Of a stretch of DNA of 64,000 nucleotides, positions 55,207 to 64,000 are shown piece after piece (position 1 is the first letter of the stretch; every line of letters starts with the position of its first letter). Under the pieces are notes generated by a model that ran no database searches, was not told the DNA's origin, and saw nothing but the letters and a program-made list of their open reading frames with translations. Both the position numbers and the translations under genes were made by a program. Source of the DNA: Bidens hawaiensis (taxonomy: Eukaryota; Streptophyta; Magnoliopsida; Asterales; Asteraceae); the NCBI GenBank assembly GCA_021521415.1, contig JAIQDT010000001.1:4712001-4776000 (forward strand). Reading direction: 5' to 3'.

Positions 55207-57122
55207 TAATATATTATAGAACAAAACTGGTGTAAAGAACCTTGACATAATGACATTAATTGATAAAAATGGTGTAATGATATCATAAACCAGTAAGTTA
55301 TACAGCCTGTATATTGTTTGTTTTCACGGACTAGTCAATTTCTCGTTTCCTGTTTTAATATAGTACCGCTCTTTAAGATAAAAAAAAACACTAAACAAAA
55401 TAGATCGAGAATCTTTATATGATATAGTGTGGCTAATTAAAAAGGGGTTTCCGTAACCACTACAAATAAAAATAATGTGCCACTGATATATATATGTAGC
55501 TCAAACTTCCGAACACTAATTAGTAAACATCCATGTGTTACTTTCTAGTAATATATTATAGAACAAGCATGGACAACTGTGTTTGTTAAGTTCCAAGATC
55601 ATTCCTAAACCTCCTAATAAAAAATGAATAATAACTATAAAACTAACATTACACATTACACATTTACATATGTATCTTTAAATTTATTATAAGTTTAAAA
55701 TACATGTCTTTTTAAAGTTTAAAAGCGGCTTGTGATTCATGTTTTAATGTCGGAGAATTTTAATTGCAAAGGTCTTTTGGCTTATATTTGTAGTCCCCTA
55801 ATGCTGGATCAAACATCGAACAAATTTTGTTCTTGATAAGCGATCAGGACGGGTGCGATATACACAAACGATCGAACAAATAATATAAAGATAATATTGA
55901 ACGACTCCGTAATCAGTAATAATAGATTGATAATATTAAACGAACCTATCCCACCCAAAATGAGCTCTTGTTGGGTGGTTGATTACATCTTACAAAACAC
56001 ACACATATAAAATACAATAAAGTCCTACTTATAGAAATACACAAATAATCTATAAGTTTTCTCCCCACTTGAAGGTGTACGCGTGCAATAAAGCTCACAT
56101 CTCGGATCAAGAATTCTCGCTAACTTAAACTAAATTATTGACCAAAATGTATTTAACGAGTTTCGCCACATTGATATCGCAAGTCACAATTTTCGGTCTT
56201 AAAATCACCCCCCTTGACTTATGATATCAATTGTTTAACCGTGTCACATATCTTCACGAATCACCCCATAAAAATCTGAAGCCCCTTTATTTCAATTCAC
56301 CCTCTCAAGAGATGACCCACCTAATTTATTCATGAAGACGTTCTTGATTCTTTATCCATTCTCTTAGACCTTAAGCTATATAGGTTGAGATGAGCTCAAA
56401 TATCCACAAATCAATCTCCAATTATCGATTTAAACGATCGAATGACAAAACTTATTATTTCCTCTTCAAATGCAAATCCAAATCCAATTTGTTCAAAGTT
56501 CACCACACGGATGCAACTTCCCAAACGTCTGGAAAAAATATAAATAATATGTTTTGAACACTCGGTCAAACTATGACGAAAACCCAATCAATTTTGACTT
56601 TCTTTAGTCAGCTTGAAAAATAAAATATTTTTCTCGACAAAAAATTTACTCGGAGCATTAACATACATTTATTCATTAAAACTTTGTAACAACTGCAGAT
56701 TGACGAAAATTCAGCACTTAATCTTCTTTCAGCTGCAATATAACAAAAACTGCCCCTGCAAATCTGATTGTACCAGCTCTTTAAATGTACCGAAATATCC
56801 TTGTTGCATCATCACAATTACCAAACAACCCATGTAACATTTGACACTGCTATATATCTATTCGAGATATAATCGCAAATGCACTGATTGTGAAAAATAG
56901 GCATCGACAACTCATAACTCGAACACATAACAAGTTTATATTGTAGCAACTATTCATAAGTGTTCGGGTCAATAATATGAAGCAACACCATTAATTGTTT
57001 GGAGTTAACATTGTGCATCAGTAACAAACTTACCAAACAACCCATTCAGCATCTTATTCGAACATATAACATTATATCCTTCGCTTCTTTGCATACAGTC
57101 TTATACCAACAGCTAAACGACT
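55207..57122. other. Unassigned AT-rich intergenic DNA
   Basis: Nothing recognised on either strand. Short ORFs here lack domain features. Confidence 0.4.
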
Positions 57123-57638
57123 GTAACATCCCGTTTCCTGTTTCGGTTAATAAAATAATAGTACGAGTTATTATGAGTTGGGCTAGTGTTGGGTTAAATA
57201 AAAATGGGTAATGGACTTGGATTTGTAAGGAAAGAAGGAAGAAGGAAAACCGTAATTATCCTTTCATCCATCCATTTTCACCCATTCCATACACCATTCA
57301 AAACACACACTTAAGCTCTCTTATATTTCTCTCTTTCTCTAACTGAAACCAAGAAGGAAAACCGAGCATTTTTCCAAGTTAATAATAGTATGATCTTGTA
57401 TAGATTCAAACCCTCTAGATCTAGTCGTGAAATGATGAACCGACACCCTCAACAGTTAAAGTCACGAGATCCGGATGGAATCGGGTATAAAACGATCGAA
57501 GGACGAGCTTAGGGGTCACCCTAGCTCGGATCTGGAACGATCGGGACGAAAAACGATGGAAAAACGAGCAGATCTCGCTTTTCCAGCGAGATCCCGTTTT
57601 TTTTTCCGGCAATGGCGGCGCGAAGGTTAGGTCACATT
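57123..57638 (+). repeat. LTR 5' fragment related to the 61045-62143 solo LTR
   Basis: Starts TGTAACATCCCGTTTC and shares GAGTTGGGCTAGTGTTGGGT and the following region with the complement of the LTR at 61045-62143. It is truncated where another LTR begins at 57639. Confidence 0.6.
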
Positions 57639-58669
57639 TGTCAGAACCCAACCTACAGCGGAAATGTCGGGGCATGAGTTGATTGCCACAGCCTCAAGGT
57701 ACTATTATGAAATTATAAGCGACAATATCTAATTAATTTATTTATTATCAAACAACATTTAAATACAACAAAAATAAAGAAAATTACAAATACAAAATCA
57801 ACTATTCTTGTATATGTTTATTATCATAAAGTCATCTCTACGTGAGCTGCGGTTCGATAAGCAATCCAAATCTATAACCTGCAAATGCGTACAAAATATA
57901 TATTTGTCAACAACACATGTTGAGTGAGTAGATCACCAGTTTTGACACAAATAAACATGGTAATATATAATGATATAAATGAATAATAAAAATAGGCAAA
58001 ACTGTTATCTGTGAGTATAAACAATGAAATCGTTAAGCAAGTAATGAGTGTCGTTGAAACCATTGCCAATGCGATCGGGCTCCGGTCACTACGACGGTTT
58101 TATGATCATACTATGTGGATGAGGATGAGATACCAACCAACCATAAAAACAGTAAACACATAAGCATACAATAAATACCAATAAGTCATTCAATTGATAC
58201 ACAACACAAAGATCACAGCTTGCATTTGAGAAATAATAGTGTAAGTAATTTGATAGTTGGTACGCAAGTGTCCCAAAACATTTGAAAACAAGTAAAAATA
58301 GGGGGGGAGTGATTACTCACCTGATCGAATAAACGAAATACAAATGAGAATGATGAGAAAGGTAAGCCCTTCGGGATATACCGCCAAGGAATCCTAGTTA
58401 AATATATAATTATAAATTAATTATCACTGATATAACATAATTTAATGAATTAAGATTTCGATGTGATTTGAGTTATGTTTGGTATTATAATATGTAATAA
58501 TAACGTTTAAATAAATTTATAAAATTAGTATGTAATATTTTAAGTGAGTAAGTATTTCGAATCTTTAACGAAAATCGGTTTACATTAAATTATCTTTAAC
58601 GTATTTTTTTACATTTATTATACCATTTATTTAATAACAAAAACTTATATATATACATATATTATAAAG

Positions 58670-58700
<31 letters not shown>

Positions 58701-59220
58701 ATAGTGAAAAATACAAAGTTGAATAAACGTCAAGAAAACGCCAATATAAGGTGTCGGTTTTATTAAAATGGTGTTTAGTTATTAATTATATAATACATAA
58801 ATTTAAAACATAATTCAAAAAAAAATAAGTAACCCAAAAATCAGGCTGGGGAGAACTGAACCTGCAACCTCCATCCCAACATTCCACACAACCAAACAAC
58901 CAACTGCTCTGGGTGGAACATTGATGGTAACTCAGAAACATATCTATATAACAGGAGACAAAAATAACCAGATCCTATTACAAACCCTAACAACTCAAAT
59001 CCGATAATCTGTTATGATTTGGTTAAATTAAACTTAGGGTTAATAATTATTGAGTGTAAACGAACATGCTACATATAATTAATTACTTGATTGATGACGA
59101 ATTAAGGGTTAATTGGACGAAAACGAGGCCGGCTAATAACAATTATGAACGATCAGATTCGGATTGTTAAAACTGTATAACGGTTAGGGGTTTTGATGTC
59201 GAGGGGAGGAGGAAGCTGTC
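57639..59220 (+). repeat. Truncated LTR of the 24058-26271 family
   Basis: Starts TGTCAGAACCCAACCTAC. Shared landmarks include TTGAGTGAGTAGATCACCAG at about 57918, TCACCTGATCG at 58318 and the ATATACCGCCAAGGAATCC region. The tRNA-like segment is at 58849-58912 and (CA)n at about 58672-58692. The expected end (GTTGTTACA) is missing. Confidence 0.65.
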
Positions 59221-59898
59221 CGCAAGTTCAATTGCAATTGTTTTTTCTTTCTAGCAAATTTTGTCATTGTTTCGAGTTTAAAACATTAAATAAACGTTGT
59301 TTTTGAGAAACCGAACCTCCGGCTTGTTGTTTTCTTGTCTTTAAACTTTATTAATCTTATACATATATATATATATAGGATGAGTATCTTTATAGAACTG
59401 TTAAATTATTTAAGAACTTGAAGGATCCCTGAAAAATAACGTTTTTTTATAAAAAAAGTTGTATGTTAATGTTATTTGAGTGTAGTTTTATCAATTTTTA
59501 TATCTATATTTACAATTACACTATTGAAAATTAGTTTTTATACATATCTATGATTTTTTTACACTATGTAAATTTGTTAGTACATAAATTTTACATATAT
59601 GAAAATTTGTGATTAATATATGTAATTAAAATTTTCTATATAAAATATGATAAAACAATTCTTAAATAATGTTAAGATATAAAAAAATTAAAAAAAATGT
59701 TTGGTCGTTTAGAGTTCCTAAGAGTTCTTAAATTTTTTAGAGTTCTTAAATGATATATATATATATATATATATATAATGATATTCTCTACCACTCTCTT
59801 AACAAACCGAACTATATTCTTTGTTCTAAATAAATTTTCGTTTAACCTTCTCATATTATATAATGTTTCTTCTTATTTACTTCTAAATTTAACACAAG

Positions 59899-59978
<80 letters not shown>

Positions 59979-60169
59979 TTTTAATCAAACTTTTACTTAA
60001 AACAAAAGCGAATCTCAAATCCATCATAAAACTTGTGAATATAACTATTTCATCAATAATTGATTAATATTACCCTTAAAAATTAGGATCACTTGTCGAC
60101 GCATCTCGAGGAGTTTGACTGTTTCTACCATAACTTTATCATATCTCATCCTCATTAATCCACTCGATA
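59221..60169. other. Unassigned DNA with (TAA)n and (AT)n microsatellites
   Basis: (TAA)n of about 26 units at 59901-59978 and (AT)n at about 59753-59777. Otherwise nothing recognised. Confidence 0.6.
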
Positions 60170-60842
60170 ATGTGAGTAATCACATCCCCCTTTTTATAGT
60201 TTTATATTTTGGGTGCGTTATGCTTTCACAAGTAAATCAATTTATGATTTTCACTGCAATTCCACTATTTGCATCGACACGAAATTGCTCAATTAATTGA
60301 TACGTGTGAATGTGATTATGTGTTTATTTTTTAGTTATGTTGGTTTGTATCTCATCCTCATCCTCATTTAGTATGATCATATGCCGTCGGAGTAACTCGA
60401 CCCATTTGGGACGAGGGAAATGACCCTTTTATATTATTGGTATCCTAGTTGTAGTAATTCATATTTATCGCAAAGAGTTGTCTTTTTTAAATATATATAT
60501 ATATGTACACACACACAAAACCATGATTACTTGCTCAACTTTATATTGACAAACTATATATTTCACGCATGACGCATGTATCTTTTTAGGATGAAGCAAA
60601 TATTGAAGTTTAGATGATACCTTAGGGTGCCATGATGAATATGACAAGTTTATTTTTTAAAAATTTGATTGTAATGTTATTTTCTTTTGAGACATTATTT
60701 TTGGTTTGCGTGCTTGATATATTAAATGAGTAATTTAGATATTGACACGTGTAATTTAAATTAGTATCTTTTGAGCCATGATACAAATTATGTCATGCCT
60801 CGACATGTTCCATCATAGGTAGGGGTGTGACAAGTTGAATAA
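60170..60842 (-). repeat. Truncated LTR of the 24058-26271 family, minus strand
   Basis: Starts TGTCACACCCCTACC at 60842 on the minus strand. 60340-60400 is the complement of 58090-58165 (GATGAGGATGAGATACCAAC). The left end is approximate. Confidence 0.55.
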
Positions 60843-61044
60843 CAAAAGTTGACTCGTATAGGAATAAATGAAATCTAACTTGTTGCTGCTCGAGAAATTA
60901 AAACATATTAGAAGCCACAATTATCATTTATTTGTGACTGATTTTACTCAAAGTTGCTGGCTTATCTCAAGTGATCAAACACATAATCAGATCAACTCAT
61001 ACATATAATCAGCTGCATTATCTGTTTGTAAACGCTTAATTTAG

Positions 61045-62143
61045 TGCAAGGCCCCGTTACCGGTGCCCTACATTGGACGTTGGATTTACTCATAAACACA
61101 GTTCTAAATATCAAAGTTAATTAAATATTTCGCGGAATAATATAAAATCAACCATTCGTTACAAACATCCAAAACTTGTCTTCTAAAATATAACGTAAAT
61201 TTATAACATTTAAAACATCATGACAAATCTTTAGATGCCAGCCTCTTCAATCATGCCATGTGTCCATCTCAAACCAGTTGTCTCAATCTGTTAAACTGCG
61301 TGCATACTAACAGTCAGCTATGCTGAGTGAGTTCTAGTTAATCACATAACTTACTTTACATACACATATACGTGCCTGAAGGTACGCATTACATACATAA
61401 CCTCTTCATCATTCATCCATACACATTCATAGCTAACCTTACATTATAAAGGGCATTTCACCCTACGTACCTCGGATATTATTAGGGTCCGGTGCGCTCC
61501 ATCCTCGGATATTATTGGGTCCGGTCTCCCTTCATCCTCGGATATTATTAGGGTCCGGTATCCTCAATCCTCGGATATTATTAGGGTTCGGTCACCCTTT
61601 CTTCCATAAATCCATACCATACCTTTCTATATACATAATTGTAAGTTTCATACGTACATGCATCATTCATTCTTCATATACGACGAATATTCATCAAACC
61701 AATGCCTGGCAGTACATGCAATATCCGAAGATCGTTCACGTACCGACAAGCAATCATTCATACATTTCACATAACACATATATGGCATACACTTATCACT
61801 TAGGATAAGTGTATTAACTAATCACATCGAGTATGCACACAACCCCGAAAACAAAATAAGGAATGGGGCGGAAGAACTAGAGAGAAATCTTAAGTGTGTG
61901 TTTTAGGTGGTGTATGGAATGTGTGAGAATGAATTAAATGAGGGATTAATGGTTTATATAATTATGGATCATGGGCTTAAGCCCATGGTCCTTTCCTCTT
62001 TCTTTCATAATCGAAGTCCATAATCCATATCCATTTAACCCAACACTAGCCCAACTCGTATTCTATTTCTCTAAACTGATAACGACCCACTATAAAATAG
62101 ACGATATTTATTCTATTAATAAAACCGAAATTAGGATGTTACA
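61045..62143 (-). repeat. Solo LTR, 1.1 kb, short relative of the 9074-12173 LTR
   Basis: On the minus strand it starts TGTAACATCCTAATTTCGG at 62143 and ends near GGGGCCTTGCA at 61045. It has four minisatellite units (61470-61600), the block GCAATATCCGAAGATCGTTC (61719-61738) and a hairpin with changed base pairs (CACTTATC/GATAAGTG, 61790-61811). It lacks the word array. Flanking 5-mers do not match clearly. Confidence 0.7.
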
Positions 62144-62329
62144 ATAGTGTTTTTTAAAAAATTTATAACTGATATCCCATGAATGGTTATGATCAAAAAT
62201 GAAGTTAATTACTCCAATTTGAAGCGAGTCTTGAAACTGGGATTCAATATTCTTCTTTGAAACAACCTGTTAGGAAAATACGAAAATATTAATCAATGTT
62301 AAATCCATTTTAATATAAATTTATAAAAG

Positions 62330-62690
62330 TCAGTATTAAATGAAAACAAAGAATCCGAATTTTACCAATTTATCACTCATTCTATTATGGTCGTATAAAA
62401 CAAATGCCTGTCGATGCCCAGTACAAATGGCCTTCTTGGAAGGAGTTCTAAGTAACCATCTACTTTCATCTTCAAATAAAATAAAAACAAGCCGTTGATA
62501 AGGACGAATCTTCAAAGAAAACATTAGATCAGTGAATCCATAACCAAAAGAAATAGATTTATCATTTTTTTAACTCCACTGTCAATGATCCTTTGTAATG
62601 ATGAATTTCAATGGTTTTCGGGAACCCTTTAAATATAATAGAATTTTGCTGGACAAATTCTTTTGGAATTTCTTAATAACAAAATTAAAA
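62330..62690 (-). pseudogene. Degraded coding fragment, possibly B3-like
   Basis: The minus strand reads EIPKEFVQQNSIIFKGFPKT (about 62610-62680) and, after a frame break, GFTDLMFSLKIRPYQRLVFI and RWLLRTPSKKAICTG (62336-62535). The order of a PKEF-type start and a GF...LVF end is reminiscent of plant B3 domains, but the match is weak. Frames are broken by stops. It may be a captured gene piece inside a transposon. Confidence 0.25.
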
Positions 62691-62899
62691 CTTACAAAAA
62701 TTAGATACTGCATGCTTATTGAAAAATGTTATTATGGAGTTAAAAAATAACCTGATTCGGTAATTTGGGATCTTCGATAAGCATGACAAAAGAGGTTGTC
62801 ATTATCAACATATTCTTTCTACATGAAACACCATAATTTAAATATAAGATATTAGTTATTGACAAATTAATCTTCAAAATATAATAACTATAAGAATCG

Positions 62900-63680
62900 G
62901 CAGAACTTAATTATACATTACAAATAGCAAAAGTAGAAATCAAGGAAAGGAGGCATACATGAACGACGGCAGGAAGAAGGTCAATGTTAAACCTAAAATA
63001 TGTTTCGTGATTTATGAATCTTTTAAAATAATAGTCTAACTTAAGTAATAGGAGGTAATTGAAGAAAATATAATTCTTGAAGAATCATTTTTAGTTAAGA
63101 AATTAAACACATTTATTTGTTACTTAAAATAAAATTCGTAATAACTAACATATGAAAATATAAAACATATATGGTTACATTAAGCTAATAGTTGTTGCTG
63201 GTTTGTTACAAAATATTATCAAATTACCTTAGATAAACATTCAAACTTAAAATTTACAATAACTAAAATTAAACAGTACCAACAAAAGACATTAACCAAA
63301 CAACTAAACAGGTTCTTTATATTAAAACATCAGCAACACCTTCAAAACTTATGCCAACACAAACTTCAAATTCCTAACCACCTGAAAAAATACAAAAAAA
63401 AATAAAAAAATTCATTAAAACTAATTTTAACATAACAACATGTTTAATAATGAATAACATCTAAGGATTGTTACTAAGTCTAAAAAATTGTTATCTATAT
63501 AATTCTTTTATTAAATCTATGAACAATATGTAATGTAAAGTATTAATATATTACCTTTTACTTCCTAAACGGACAACAAAGTTTCGGAACAACAATCATA
63601 ATAAGTTTGATAGTGTAAAAAGGTCTTTAACATCTACTACTTGTATTAAATATAACAACAATACGTAAAGAGTTATATTT
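62900..63680. mobile_element. AT-rich Helitron-like block related to 3850-4200 and 5300-5560
   Basis: Shares phrases such as CCAACAAAAGACATTAACC and ACAACATGTTTAATAATGAA with the two blocks near the start of the window. Ends are not defined. Confidence 0.35.
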
Positions 63681-63711
63681 TACCTTAATCTTCGTCATCA
63701 GACTCCAAATT

Positions 63712-64000
63712 TTAGGGAAAATCATCATAATCACTCTCATAATTAGAACATTCTTCTAACCATTTGACCTTCGAACTAACCTCAGCTTCGAGCTCAATAT
63801 GCGCAAGTTCTTTTCTTGCATTTGCTAACTTTAACACGTCAAGCTCCCTCAACATCACCAAATCATCACACGACAATAGTTGTTTCGGCTTAAAATTCTT
63901 ATACTCTCCATTCTCAAACCATATAACAACCTTGTTTTGATAAGGGTAAAAGAACCACTCGGTTACATGTTCATAAGGTAAAACCTCTTGATAAAGATCA
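63712..64000 (-). CDS. Partial acidic protein, runs off the window edge
   Basis: An open frame without a start inside the window. It enters at 63999 and stops at TAA 63712-63714, giving 95 residues. It reads VTEWFFYPYQNKVVIWFENG, then KPKQLLSCDDLVMLRELDVL, a Glu/Leu-rich helix (ARKELAHIELEAEV) and an acidic end (NYESDYDDFP). Just after the stop another frame gives NLESDDED and a stop, so the C-terminus may be frameshifted. The family is not recognised. It may be a transposon or captured-gene product. Confidence 0.45.
   Translation of the reverse strand, partial: DLYQEVLPYEHVTEWFFYPYQNKVVIWFENGEYKNFKPKQLLSCDDLVMLRELDVLKLANARKELAHIELEAEVSSKVKWLEECSNYESDYDDFP

Noticed and set aside
59778..59984. 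ORF ending in a long isoleucine run
   Set aside because: Translation of the (TAA)n microsatellite.
61040..62148. 5-bp target duplication for the 61045-62143 solo LTR
   Set aside because: Flanking TTTAG and ATAGT do not match in register, so no duplication is claimed.

Overview
This window is a plant nuclear interval made almost entirely of nested and decayed transposable elements. It is AT-rich, with long noncoding stretches, LTR retrotransposons with 5-bp target duplications, Helitron ends, hAT, Mutator-type and LINE remnants. Copia initiator-Met primer sites and the style of the retroelement proteins point to a eudicot. Asteraceae (daisy family) is my best guess, by recall of similar retroelement proteins and not by any search. 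Only one convincing host gene is visible: a short, serine-rich, single-exon protein gene at 13639-13923 (-).

Layout. 1-3350: 3' part of a decayed Sirevirus-like Copia element (-), with the start of a broken extra ORF (1-731) followed by an array of short inverted words. 3400-6786: AT-rich, Helitron-like sequence. 6792-12173: a compound LTR structure (-) flanked by AATTA, made of one full LTR and two LTR-plus-leader repeats, with a 742-bp hAT element inside. 12179-18880: low-copy-looking sequence with the host gene, two MITEs, a Copia LTR remnant and possible exon fragments. 18888-21830: a complete gag-protease-only Copia element with TATAT duplications. 23110-23954: a Mutator-type foldback element. 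23998-29447 and 41780-43583: Helitron territory, including head-to-tail copies, a solo LTR (24058-26271) and a very young 12.3-kb Sirevirus-like element (29448-41774). 43584-48368: a solo LTR with a second solo LTR nested in it. 48444-49970: a dead hAT transposase gene with a LINE tail inserted. 50050-57122: MITEs, Helitron ends and unassigned sequence. 57123-62143: several LTR fragments and a 1.1-kb solo LTR. 62144-64000: degraded coding fragments and a reading frame that runs off the window.

The main element (29448-41774, -) reads LTR, primer site, leader, gag (874 aa), pol (protease, integrase, RT, RNase H, with three in-frame stops), a 2.1-kb spacer, a 959-aa extra ORF (ORF3), polypurine tract, LTR. 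Its noncoding parts hold ten copies of a dyad: GGCGAAGTT, exactly 6 nt, then AACTTCGCY. The older relative at 1-2400 has a different dyad (ACGAATG, mostly 4 nt, then its inverse) at the same place, upstream of its own ORF3. Two further LTRs carry arrays built on GTATTCGAATAC. My leading hypothesis is that these are family-specific binding sites for a dimeric, element-encoded protein. ORF3, which has a nuclear-localisation-like motif and no membrane segment, is the candidate; this is inference.
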